Source: an uncultured Lachnospiraceae bacterium
GTDB lineage: Bacteria; Bacillota; Clostridia; Lachnospirales; Lachnospiraceae
Reading direction: 5' to 3'
DNA: 14,334 nt
Assembly: GCA_947177515.1 (NCBI GenBank)
Contig: CAMWUU010000044.1
Location: forward strand, 1 to 14,334
Every line of letters begins with the position of its first letter. The stretch's first letter is position 1. The position numbers were made by a program, and so were the translations under genes. The notes beneath the pieces are model-generated. The model was not told the DNA's origin. It was given only the letters and a program-made list of their open reading frames with translations, and did no database searches. Shown here one piece after another: positions 5,642-11,927 of the stretch.

Positions 5642-6184
5642 TTACTTCTTACCAGTCTTACCAACTTTACGCCGGATAACCTCATCAGCATATTTGATAC
5701 CCTTACCCTTGTACGGCTCAGGTCTTCTCTTATCTCTGATTTCAGCAGCATATTGGCCAACTTTTTCTTTATCGATCCCCTTTACGGTAATCTTGTTCTG
5801 TCCGTCGAGCACCGTTTCAAGCCCCTCCGGATCCACCATAACCACCGGGTGGGAATATCCTAATGTCAGTGTAAGCTCCTTGCCGGACTTCGCCGCACGG
5901 TAGCCCACACCGTTGATTTCAAGAACTTTCTCGTAGCCGGATGTCACACCGGTTACCATATTGGCAATCAGCGTCCTTGTCAGGCCGTGAAGTGATTTCA
6001 TCCTCTTTAGATCATTCGGCCTTGTAACGACAATCTCTGCGCCCTCAAGCTTAATTTCCATCTCTGCAGGCAACACCCTCTCAAGCGTCCCCTTTGGACC
6101 TTTTACAGTCACTTTATTATTTTCTGCAATCTCAACCGTCACACCGGCCGGAACCGCGATTGGCATCTTCCCTATACGTGACAT
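5642..6184 (-). CDS. rplF: 50S ribosomal protein L6
   Basis: Encodes 180 aa, the usual size, with the two repeated alpha/beta domains of L6. The start MSRIGKMPIAVPAGVTV and the C-terminal signature around RRPEPYKGKGIKYADE are clear. L6 sits near the sarcin-ricin loop and factor-binding site. The SD AAGGAGG lies 7 nt before the ATG at 6184. Unusually, it is separated from rpsH by 442 bp, where most relatives have a few dozen, so translational coupling with rpsH is lost and a separate promoter or processing site may exist in the gap. Confidence 0.98.
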   Translation of the reverse strand: MSRIGKMPIAVPAGVTVEIAENNKVTVKGPKGTLERVLPAEMEIKLEGAEIVVTRPNDLKRMKSLHGLTRTLIANMVTGVTSGYEKVLEINGVGYRAAKSGKELTLTLGYSHPVVMVDPEGLETVLDGQNKITVKGIDKEKVGQYAAEIRDKRRPEPYKGKGIKYADEVIRRKVGKTGKK

Positions 6185-6210
6185 GCCCGTACCTCCTTAA
6201 TATAATGTTT

Positions 6211-6343
6211 GACAGTCCCTCACTGTCCCCCGTAGAAAAGAGTATCGAATGGGATAAGGGTTCCCGAAACGACTTCTTCTCCGTGCCAGGAATGTTTTGC
6301 CGCACATTTGCGGAAAATTCTCTTTCTCTATGGACAGTCCCCC
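6211..6343. mobile_element. Possible MITE/REP-like insertion between rpsH and rplF
   Basis: At the left, GACAGT-ccctc-ACTGTC (6211-6227) forms a hairpin and runs into CCCCCGTAGAAAAGAG. At the right, read in reverse complement, GGGGGACTGTCC runs into ATAGAGAAAGAG (6343-6322). Aligned, about 20 of 23 positions of these ends match as imperfect inverted repeats, and a hairpin TTTT-CCGC/GCGG-AAAA (6295-6317) lies inside. The arrangement resembles a short non-autonomous element. No target duplication was identified and no transposase is present, so the call is tentative. Confidence 0.35.
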
Positions 6344-6398
6344 TTTTCGGGGTATCCGTCATTTCCGGGTCTTTTGCGCTGCCCGGTCAAACCGTATC

Positions 6399-6564
6399 GA
6401 TAGATCAGCCCATTTTTACAGACAAACCTAGTTTATCAAACCGTTCCATCTTAATACATGGATTTCTCCATATGGATTATTTTATCCCGTCAGGCAAAAA
6501 CGTCCTTCCGGCAAAGTTACGATCTTACACAATTCTATCTGTTTTGATAGATCTACTTTATCAA
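6399..6564. repeat. Two-part direct repeat in the rpsH-rplF gap
   Basis: GATAGATC occurs at 6399-6406 and 6546-6553. CTAGTTTATCAA at 6428-6439 matches CTACTTTATCAA at 6553-6564 in 11 of 12 positions. In the second copy the two motifs are fused, and TTGATA/TATCAA (6544-6549, 6559-6564) makes a 6-bp hairpin. They may be protein-binding sites or remnants of duplication. Confidence 0.4.
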
Positions 6565-6626
6565 CAAATTTCCTGTATTAAATACACTTATTTAAAATAT
6601 TATCTCATTTATTAAAATAATCTGTT

Positions 6627-7028
6627 TTACCAAATAAATGCCAGTACCTCGCCGCCAACATTCTCCTTGCGCGCTTCCTTATCAGTCAGGACACCCTTGT
6701 TTGTAGAGATGATTGCGGTACCCAGGCCGCCAAGTACCTTCGGTAAATCTTCTTTGCCCGCATATACACGAAGGCCAGGTTTGGAGATTCTCTTTAAGCC
6801 GGTAATAATCTTTGTGTTCTTATCCTTACCATATTTCAGGGTGATATGGATGTTCTTGAAACCGCCGACTTCCTCGATCTCAAAACTCTTGATATATCCC
6901 TCTTTTAAAAGGATCTCCGCGATGGAAATCTTCATCTTTGAAGCCGGGACATCTACGGTATCATGTTTCGCAGTATTTGCGTTGCGGATTCTCGTAAGCA
7001 TATCTGCAATCGGATCACTCGTTGCCAT
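6627..7028 (-). CDS. rpsH: 30S ribosomal protein S8
   Basis: Encodes 133 aa. It starts MATSDPIADMLTRIRNANTA and ends with the S8 signature GTAIISTNKGVLTDKEAR and VGGEVLAFIW. S8 binds the central domain of 16S rRNA (helix 21) early in 30S assembly; in E. coli it represses the spc operon by binding near the rplE start, and I did not identify such a site here. The ATG at 7028 follows rpsN by 23 bp with an AAAGGAGG SD. Its stop is followed by the 442-bp interruption before rplF. Confidence 0.98.
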   Translation of the reverse strand: MATSDPIADMLTRIRNANTAKHDTVDVPASKMKISIAEILLKEGYIKSFEIEEVGGFKNIHITLKYGKDKNTKIITGLKRISKPGLRVYAGKEDLPKVLGGLGTAIISTNKGVLTDKEARKENVGGEVLAFIW

Positions 7029-7051
7029 AATAGTTTGCCTCCTTTCTAACC

Positions 7052-7237
7052 TTACCAGCTTGCCTTCTTAACACCTGGTATCTCGCCCTTGTATGCTAAC
7101 TCACGGAAGCAGATTCTGCAAATTCCGTATTTTCTTAAATATGCATGTGGACGCCCACAGATTCTGCAGCGGTTATATTCCCTGCAGGAGAATTTCTGCT
7201 TGCGCTGTTGCTTGATCTTCATCGATGTTTTTGCCAT
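7052..7237 (-). CDS. rpsN: 30S ribosomal protein S14, zinc-binding type Z
   Basis: Encodes 61 aa, the short zinc form. C24-x2-C27 and C40-x2-C43 form the zinc ribbon (CRICGRPHAYLRKYGICRIC, 24-43), with a further C18. S14 is a late-binding protein of the 30S head next to S3 and S10. In several Firmicutes a longer Cys-free S14 paralogue replaces this form under zinc shortage; none is in the window. GGAGG lies 8 nt before the ATG at 7237. Spacing is 16 bp from rplE and 23 bp to rpsH. Confidence 0.98.
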   Translation of the reverse strand: MAKTSMKIKQQRKQKFSCREYNRCRICGRPHAYLRKYGICRICFRELAYKGEIPGVKKASW

Positions 7238-7253
7238 AAAATTTTCCTCCTGA

Positions 7254-7793
7254 CTATTTGCTGAATGGCATGCCGAACAGTGTCAGTAACTCGCGTGCTT
7301 CCTCGTCGCTCTTTGCGGTCGTTACGAAGATAACATCCATACCCCTGACCTTATCCACCTTATCGTACTCGATCTCCGGGAAAATCAACTGCTCTTTGAT
7401 ACCCAGCGCATAATTTCCCCTGCCATCAAACGCATTCGGGTTTACACCGCGGAAGTCGCGGACACGCGGTAAGGAAAGATTGATCAAACGGTCTGCAAAC
7501 TCATACATCTTATTGCCGCGCAGTGTAACCTTGCAGCCGATGGCAAGCCCCTCCCTGATCTTAAAGTTCGCGATGGACTTCTTCGCCTTTGTGATAACCG
7601 GCTTCTGGCCTGCGATAATCTCCATATCCTTTACGGCGGACTCCAGTGCTTTTGCATTTTCCTTCGCTTCGCCCACGCCCATGTTGATCACAATCTTGTC
7701 AAGCTTCGGGATCTGCATAACGTTCTTGTAGCCGAACTTCTTCTGCATAGCCGGAGCAATCTCATTCTGATAAGTTTCTTTTAAACGAGCCAA
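7254..7793 (-). CDS. rplE: 50S ribosomal protein L5 (TTG start)
   Basis: Encodes 179 aa, the standard length, beginning M(TTG)ARLKETYQNEIAPAMQKKFG. L5 binds 5S rRNA in the central protuberance and contacts P-site tRNA. Conserved parts include KIVINMGVGEA (39-49), the signature GQKPVITKAKKSIANFKIRE and SLPRVRDFRGV. The frame can be opened 7 codons earlier at another TTG (7814), but that codon precedes the SD. GGAGG at 7806-7802 is 8 nt before the TTG at 7793, which fixes the start. The gene is 23 bp after rplX and 16 bp before rpsN. Confidence 0.96.
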   Translation of the reverse strand: MARLKETYQNEIAPAMQKKFGYKNVMQIPKLDKIVINMGVGEAKENAKALESAVKDMEIIAGQKPVITKAKKSIANFKIREGLAIGCKVTLRGNKMYEFADRLINLSLPRVRDFRGVNPNAFDGRGNYALGIKEQLIFPEIEYDKVDKVRGMDVIFVTTAKSDEEARELLTLFGMPFSK

Positions 7794-7801
7794 CTTGGTG
7801 A

Positions 7802-7806
7802 CCTCC
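7802..7806 (-). promoter_or_regulatory. SD that fixes the rplE TTG start
   Basis: GAGGAGG on the minus strand has its GGAGG core at 7806-7802, 8 nt before TTG 7793. There is no ATG or GTG at a workable distance, so rplE must start with TTG. Confidence 0.85.
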
Positions 7807-7816
7807 TCTCCCAAAA

Positions 7817-8122
7817 TTAATCGATAACCTCACCGGTTGATTTCGCAACGCGTACCTTCTTGCCGTCTTTTACGGTAAAACCGATCCTGGTTGCCTTGCC
7901 TTTGTGTACGTACATTACGTTCGATGCGTCAATCGGTGCGTCCTTGTGGATAATCCCGCCCTGTGGGTTCGCCTGGGATGCCTTCGCGTGCTTTGTTACG
8001 GTATTTACGCCCTCAACGACCACCCTGCCTGCGGAAACGGAAACAACCTTCCCTTCCTTGCCTTTATCCTTGCCAGCGATGACCTTTACCGTATCGCCCT
8101 TCTTAATCTTTGCTGTTGCCAC
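7817..8122 (-). CDS. rplX: 50S ribosomal protein L24 (GTG start)
   Basis: Encodes 101 aa with the KOW motif KKGDTVKVIAGKDKGKEGKV (7-26) at the N-terminus. L24 is an early assembly initiator that binds the 5' domain of 23S rRNA, near the exit tunnel opening. The start codon is GTG at 8122, with GGAGG (8134-8130) 7 nt upstream and directly abutting the rplN stop. The rplN-rplX spacing is 12 bp, so the ribosome finishing rplN covers the rplX start and reinitiation is likely. Confidence 0.97.
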   Translation of the reverse strand: MATAKIKKGDTVKVIAGKDKGKEGKVVSVSAGRVVVEGVNTVTKHAKASQANPQGGIIHKDAPIDASNVMYVHKGKATRIGFTVKDGKKVRVAKSTGEVID

Positions 8123-8134
8123 GTCGCCACCTCC

Positions 8135-8503
8135 TTATAGTACTTCTGGTGCTAATGAAACAATTTTCATGAACTGCTTCTCGCGAAGCTCCCTCGCTAC
8201 CGGCCCAAAAATACGGGTTCCTCTCGGGTTCTTGTCTTCCTTGATGATGACGGCCGCATTCTCGTCAAAACGGATATAGGAACCGTCCTTGCGGCGCGCG
8301 CCCTTCACCGTGCGGACAACCACCGCCTTGACCACATCACCCTTCTTTACAACACCGCCTGGTGTTGCATCTTTGACCGAAGCTACAATGATATCGCCAA
8401 TATTTGCATATCTTCTGGTAGAGCCGCCCATTACACGGATGCAAAGCAGTTCCTTCGCACCGGTATTGTCAGCCACCTTAAGTCTGGTTTCTGCCTGTAC
8501 CAT
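8135..8503 (-). CDS. rplN: 50S ribosomal protein L14
   Basis: Encodes 122 aa, the canonical length, beginning MVQAETRLKVADNTGAKELL. The L14 beta-barrel motifs GGVVKKGDVVKAVVVRT and DGSYIRFDENAAVII are clear. L14 lies on the 50S interface, forms intersubunit bridges and is the docking site of the silencing factor RsfS. The frame is open 11 codons upstream, but GGAG 8 nt before the ATG at 8503 and the family length decide the start. It follows rpsQ by 42 bp and conventionally opens the spc group; no terminator or promoter separates it from rpsQ. Confidence 0.97.
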   Translation of the reverse strand: MVQAETRLKVADNTGAKELLCIRVMGGSTRRYANIGDIIVASVKDATPGGVVKKGDVVKAVVVRTVKGARRKDGSYIRFDENAAVIIKEDKNPRGTRIFGPVARELREKQFMKIVSLAPEVL

Positions 8504-8545
8504 GTCAGATACTCCTTTCGAATTTACAAAAGGCAAAACGCCTGT

Positions 8546-8803
8546 TTACTTCGCTTTCTCAACAATCTCAACAAGTCTCCATCTCTTATCTTTCGAGAGC
8601 GGCCTCGTTTCCATGACCTTCACCCTGTCACCCATCTTGCACTCGTTCTTCTCGTCATGAGCCTTGAGTTTGTAAGTTCTTTTCACAATTTTGCCATAAA
8701 GAGGATGCTTTACATTATCTACCACAGCGACCACAATGGTCTTATCCATCTTATCGCTGACTACCTTGCCGATACGGGTTTTACGAAGATTTCTTTCTTC
8801 CAC
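8546..8803 (-). CDS. rpsQ: 30S ribosomal protein S17 (GTG start)
   Basis: Encodes 85 aa, M(GTG)EERNLRKTRIGKVVSDKMD onward, with the OB-fold signature of S17 (GDRVKVMETRPLSKDKRW). S17 is a primary 16S rRNA binder in the 5' domain. A GTG 7 codons earlier (8824) would give a 92-aa form, but the SD AAGGAG at 8816-8811 lies inside that extension and is 7 nt before the GTG at 8803. The 85-aa form is therefore the supported one. It is 39 bp after rpmC and 42 bp before rplN. Confidence 0.95.
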   Translation of the reverse strand: MEERNLRKTRIGKVVSDKMDKTIVVAVVDNVKHPLYGKIVKRTYKLKAHDEKNECKMGDRVKVMETRPLSKDKRWRLVEIVEKAK

Positions 8804-8810
8804 GGTAATT

Positions 8811-8816
8811 CTCCTT
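8811..8816 (-). promoter_or_regulatory. SD that fixes the rpsQ GTG start
   Basis: AAGGAG on the minus strand lies 7 nt before GTG 8803 and downstream of the alternative GTG at 8824, so the shorter 85-aa S17 is the likely product. Confidence 0.8.
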
Positions 8817-8842
8817 CCTGCCACGCCTTACGGCCAGCACAA

Positions 8843-9043
8843 TTATTTGCCCTGTGCGGAAATCACGGTCTGGATTCTTGCGATATTCCTTCTGACTTCC
8901 TTGATCCTGCTTGTATTGTCAAGCTGGTTCGTCGCATTCTGGAACCTTAAATTAAACAGTTCCTTTTTCGCATTCACCAGCTCCTCGTTCAATTCAGTTG
9001 CTGACTTGTTCCTTAACTCTTCTACATACTTATTTGTTTTCAC
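8843..9043 (-). CDS. rpmC: 50S ribosomal protein L29 (GTG start)
   Basis: Encodes 66 aa, M(GTG)KTNKYVEELRNKSATELN, with the helical hairpin and the signature KKELFNLRFQNATNQLDNTS. L29 lies at the polypeptide exit tunnel next to L23 and helps form the docking site for trigger factor and SRP. GGAGG at 9056-9052 is 8 nt before the GTG at 9043; an earlier in-frame GTG at 9052 overlaps the SD and is not usable. The gene overlaps the end of rplP by 14 nt in another frame, so its SD lies inside rplP and translation is probably coupled. Confidence 0.95.
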   Translation of the reverse strand: MKTNKYVEELRNKSATELNEELVNAKKELFNLRFQNATNQLDNTSRIKEVRRNIARIQTVISAQGK

Positions 9044-9470
9044 TGCCAGCACCTCCTTCTAAATCAGCGCGGGAAACGATCTTGCATTTAACCGGTAACT
9101 TGTGGGACGCAAGGCGGAGTGCTTCCTTTGCGATCTCCTCGGTAACGCCTGCGATCTCAAACATCACGCGTCCCGGCTTTACAACTGCCACCCAGTATTC
9201 CAAAGAACCTTTACCGGAACCCATTCGGGTTTCTGCCGGCTTCGTGGTCACCGGCTTATCCGGGAAAATCTTGATCCAGACCTGGCCGCCACGCTTGATA
9301 TAACGCGTCATGGCGATACGGGCTGCCTCAATCTGGTTGGACTTGATCCATGCCGGCTCCATCGCGATGATACCGTACTCGCCGTTTGTGATCTTGTTGC
9401 CCCTTAAAGCCTTTCCTGTCATGCTGCCACGGAACTGCTTACGACGCTTTACTCTTTTTGGCATTAACAT
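9030..9470 (-). CDS. rplP: 50S ribosomal protein L16
   Basis: Encodes 146 aa, starting MLMPKRVKRRKQFRGSMTGK. The first L16 signature IKRGGQVWIKIFPDKPVTTK (58-77) and the second, RMGSGKGSLEYWVAVVKPGR (82-101), are intact. L16 is a late assembly protein that binds A-site tRNA and is needed for the peptidyl transferase centre; the residue before MGSGKG is Arg. The ATG overlaps the rpsC stop by one base (TAATG), with GGGAG 9 nt upstream inside rpsC. The C-terminal tail GGAGSENK overlaps rpmC by 14 nt. Confidence 0.97.
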   Translation of the reverse strand: MLMPKRVKRRKQFRGSMTGKALRGNKITNGEYGIIAMEPAWIKSNQIEAARIAMTRYIKRGGQVWIKIFPDKPVTTKPAETRMGSGKGSLEYWVAVVKPGRVMFEIAGVTEEIAKEALRLASHKLPVKCKIVSRADLEGGAGSENK

Positions 9471-10129
9471 TATTTATCGCTCCCTTCCTTTTTTGATGCT
9501 TTTGTTGGAAGTACTTCACCGTGGTAAATCCAAACCTTAACGCCTACCTTGCCATAAGTCGTGTTCGCCTCTGCGAAACCGTAATCGATATCCGCGCGAA
9601 GCGTCTGAAGCGGGATAGTTCCCTCATTATAGGACTCCGAACGAGCCATGTCCGCACCGCCAAGACGACCGGAAGCAAGTGTTTTAATCCCCTTTGCACC
9701 GCCCTTCATTGTCCTAGACATTGCCGATTTCATCGCGCGGCGGAAAGAGATACGGTTCTCAAGCTGTCCTGCGATATTTTCCGCTACAAGCTGGGCATTT
9801 AAGTCAGGCTTTTTGATCTCCTTGATTTCGATGTTAAGCTTCTTGTCCGTGAATTTTGACAGTTCGCCCTTTAACACTTCAATCTCCGCCCCTGCCTTAC
9901 CAATAACAACGCCCGGCTTCGCGGTGTAGATAATAACCTTTAACTTGTCGGAAGCACGCTCGATATCAATCCTTGCAACGGATGCGCTGTACAACCTCTT
10001 CTTGAGGTACTTCCTGATCTTGTAGTCTTCCACCAAATTATCCGCGAAATCAGCCTCCGCATACCATCTGGAATCCCAGTCGCTGATCACACCGACCCTT
10101 AAGCCATGAGGATTAACTTTCTGTCCCAT
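9470..10129 (-). CDS. rpsC: 30S ribosomal protein S3
   Basis: Encodes 219 aa. The start MGQKVNPHGLRVGVISDWDS, the type-II KH domain with GKAG at 77-80, and the C-terminal signature GRLGGADMARSESYNEGTIP (154-173) identify it. S3 lines the mRNA entry tunnel with S4 and S5 and contributes to helicase activity. GGAGG lies 6 nt before the ATG at 10129, 11 bp after rplV. Its TAA overlaps the rplP ATG. The short charged tail KASKKEGSDK is ordinary for the group. Confidence 0.98.
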   Translation of the reverse strand: MGQKVNPHGLRVGVISDWDSRWYAEADFADNLVEDYKIRKYLKKRLYSASVARIDIERASDKLKVIIYTAKPGVVIGKAGAEIEVLKGELSKFTDKKLNIEIKEIKKPDLNAQLVAENIAGQLENRISFRRAMKSAMSRTMKGGAKGIKTLASGRLGGADMARSESYNEGTIPLQTLRADIDYGFAEANTTYGKVGVKVWIYHGEVLPTKASKKEGSDK

Positions 10130-10140
10130 GATTGTCCTCC

Positions 10141-10527
10141 TTATCTCTCATTCAACACAATAGTGATGTGGCTCATTCTCTTTAAGATCCGGTAAGCCCT
10201 GCCCTGTGCCCTCGGATGGATTCTCTTCATCGTCGGTGCGCAGTTCGCATAGCATTCCTCTATATAAAGCTTACTCGCGTCCATACCATTATTGTTCTCT
10301 GCGTTCGCAATCGCTGATTTCAGTAGTTTCTCTATTAAAGTTGAAGCGTATCTTGGGTTATATGCCAGGATACCAAGTGCTGTCGCTACATCCTTGCCTC
10401 TGATCGCGTCGAGTACGAAACATGCTTTCTGTACGGAAACCCTAGCATAAGAAAGCTTTGCGGACGGCCTTTGGTCCTTGTTCGCATTCCTCTCTCTCTT
10501 GATCTGGGATCTATGTCCTTTCGCCAT
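10141..10527 (-). CDS. rplV: 50S ribosomal protein L22
   Basis: Encodes 128 aa, starting MAKGHRSQIKRERNANKDQR. This basic extension makes it longer than the 110-aa E. coli protein. The core begins near residue 21, and the signature KRIHPRAQGRAYRILKRMSH (101-120) is intact; the extended hairpin before it reaches the exit tunnel near the macrolide site. The frame is open 19 codons upstream into the gap, but GGAGG 9 nt before the ATG at 10527 and the start MAKGHRSQ fix the start. A 132-bp gap with a hairpin separates it from rpsS. Confidence 0.96.
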   Translation of the reverse strand: MAKGHRSQIKRERNANKDQRPSAKLSYARVSVQKACFVLDAIRGKDVATALGILAYNPRYASTLIEKLLKSAIANAENNNGMDASKLYIEECYANCAPTMKRIHPRAQGRAYRILKRMSHITIVLNER

Positions 10528-10659
10528 GGATGAAACCCTCCTTTCAAATTTAAACGGTTCTCCGTTTCTGGTTACTTCCAGCAAAGGCTGCCTGCCCGAT
10601 TCATATGCAGGCTCCCTGCTTATCTATTAAAATCTGTTCCCGATGGGAAGGGGCAAAAA
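10528..10659 (-). other. 132-bp gap between rpsS and rplV with a hairpin
   Basis: No gene. On the minus strand a small hairpin TTCCC-atc-GGGAA follows the rpsS stop. A larger one has GCCTGC (10612-10607) paired with GCAGGC (10595-10590) over an 11-nt loop, extended past two mismatches by three further pairs (10585-10617). There is no T tract after either, so I do not call a terminator. No promoter was recognised. Confidence 0.5.
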
Positions 10660-10938
10660 TTATTTCTTGCCCTTCTTCTCATCCTTGCCATGTCCGCGGA
10701 ATGTCCTTGTTGCTACAAACTCGCCCAGCTTATGGCCAACCATATCCTCGGTAATATAAACCGGGACATGCTTCCTCCCGTCGTAAACGGCGATCGTAAG
10801 ACTAACCATCTGCGGGAAGATCGTGGAGCGGCGCGACCAGGTCTTAATTACCTGCTTGTCACCCGACTTAATTACCGCATCAACCTTCTTAAGTAAATGC
10901 TCATCCGCGAAAGGTCCCTTTTTTAATGAACGTTTCAT
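10660..10938 (-). CDS. rpsS: 30S ribosomal protein S19
   Basis: Encodes 92 aa, the usual length. It starts MKRSLKKGPFADEHLLKKVD and carries the signature around WSRRSTIFPQMV, GRKHVPVYITEDMVGHKLGE and the end FVATRTFRGH. S19 forms a complex with S13 at the top of the 30S head and contacts the A-site finger. GGAGG lies 10 nt before the ATG at 10938, 22 bp after rplB. A 132-bp gap follows before rplV, longer than usual. Confidence 0.98.
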   Translation of the reverse strand: MKRSLKKGPFADEHLLKKVDAVIKSGDKQVIKTWSRRSTIFPQMVSLTIAVYDGRKHVPVYITEDMVGHKLGEFVATRTFRGHGKDEKKGKK

Positions 10939-10960
10939 ATCGGTTTAACCTCCTTATAAA

Positions 10961-11806
10961 CTATTTCGTTAATGCCTTGCCGTCGCGTCTTCTGATAATA
11001 AGCTTGTTGGACTGCTTATTCTTCTTGCGGGTCTTAAGACCGAGCGCAGGCTTGCCCCAAGGGGTTACAGGACCCGGACGGCCGATACCGGTCTTGCCCT
11101 CGCCGCCGCCGTGCGGATGGTCATTCGGGTTCATAACGGAACCACGGACGGTCGGGCGGATGCCCATGTGGCGCTTGCGTCCTGCTTTGCCGATATTAAT
11201 TAACTCGTGATCGATATTCCCCACCTGGCCGATGGTTGCGCGGCAGATAATCGGAACAAGCCTCATCTCACCGGATGGCAGACGCAGTGTTGCATACTTG
11301 CCTTCTTTTGCCATAAGCTGTGCCGAATTGCCTGCGGAGCGGACAAGCTGGCCGCCCTTGCCAGGATAAAGTTCAATGTTGTGGATCTCGGAACCAACCG
11401 GGATGTTCTGTAACGGCAGGCAGTTTCCAAGCTTAACCTCTGCGGTTTCGCCGTTCATTACCGTGTCGCCTACTTTCAGCCCGTTCGGGGCGAGGATATA
11501 GGATTTCTGGCCGTCCGCATAGCAGATCAGCGCAATATTTGCCGTCCTGTTCGGATCGTACTCAATCGTTAAGACCTTCGCCGGGATGGCATCCTTCCTT
11601 CTCTTGAAATCAACCAATCTGTATTTTCTTCTGGAACCGCCGCCCTGGTGCCTTACGGTAATCTTGCCCTGGTTGTTGCGGCCAGCATGCTTCTTCAAAG
11701 AAACAACTAAGGATTTCTCCGGTTTTTTTGCCGTAATCTCAGCGAAGTCTGAGCCAGTCATGTTTCTTCTGGAAGGTGTATATGGGTTATAGGTTTTAAT
11801 TCCCAT
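10961..11806 (-). CDS. rplB: 50S ribosomal protein L2
   Basis: Encodes 281 aa, near the common length of about 275. It has the N-terminal OB fold, the SH3-like barrel and the C-terminal loop with the universal DHPHGGGEGKTGIGRPGPVT (229-248). H230 corresponds to the conserved histidine near the peptidyl transferase centre. L2 is needed for subunit joining. AAAGGAG lies 7 nt before the ATG at 11806. A 121-bp structured gap precedes it, so coupling with rplW is unlikely; rpsS follows after 22 bp. Confidence 0.98.
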   Translation of the reverse strand: MGIKTYNPYTPSRRNMTGSDFAEITAKKPEKSLVVSLKKHAGRNNQGKITVRHQGGGSRRKYRLVDFKRRKDAIPAKVLTIEYDPNRTANIALICYADGQKSYILAPNGLKVGDTVMNGETAEVKLGNCLPLQNIPVGSEIHNIELYPGKGGQLVRSAGNSAQLMAKEGKYATLRLPSGEMRLVPIICRATIGQVGNIDHELINIGKAGRKRHMGIRPTVRGSVMNPNDHPHGGGEGKTGIGRPGPVTPWGKPALGLKTRKKNKQSNKLIIRRRDGKALTK

Positions 11807-11927
11807 GATTTTACTCCTTTCAATGGTTACTTGTCACGCAATAGGTAAGCTTGGCTTTTTTGCGGTTTTCCTGCCAGCAAGTTCCCCGCTTTAAGGAAAA
11901 ACAGCCACACTTTTTTCTGCGGGAATT
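11807..11927 (-). other. 121-bp structured gap between rplW and rplB
   Basis: No gene. A nested hairpin begins 2 nt after the rplW stop. The outer pairing TTCCCGC (11925-11919) with GCGGGGAA (11889-11882) has one bulge. The inner pairing GAAAAA (minus 11917-11912) with TTTTTC (minus 11901-11896) closes a 10-nt loop. A second weaker stem CTTG..GGC/GCCAAG follows. The T-run lies inside the stem rather than after it, so this is not a normal terminator. It may be an assembly-protein binding site or a processing site. Confidence 0.5.

Larger units (their letters stand above)
6185..6626 (-). other. 442-bp non-coding interruption of the spc operon
   Basis: The gap between rpsH and rplF holds no credible gene. 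The rplF-proximal third (6211-6343) looks like an inserted inverted-repeat element (listed separately). The middle has CCGGG/CCCGG (6365-6386) and the alternating TCCAT/ATGGA set (6445-6476). The rpsH-proximal 100 bp are very AT-rich (mostly A/T from about 6575 to 6626). Two direct-repeat motifs, GATAGATC (6399, 6546) and CTAnTTTATCAA (6428, 6553), occur twice. No strong promoter and no T-tracted terminator were found on the minus strand, so read-through from rpsH to rplF is assumed. Confidence 0.6.

Noticed and set aside
6132..6362. Possible minus-strand gene in the rpsH-rplF gap
   Set aside because: It runs through the inverted-repeat element into rplF in another frame, with no SD and no recognisable motif.
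6390..6600. Promoter for rplF in the 442-bp gap
   Set aside because: Several half-matches (TTGATA, TAGAAT, TTGACC) were seen, but none with both boxes and a 16-18 bp spacer.
8527..8543. AGGC/GCCT mini-hairpin followed by TTTTG between rpsQ and rplN, as an S10/spc terminator
   Set aside because: The stem is only 4 bp; too weak to call a terminator.
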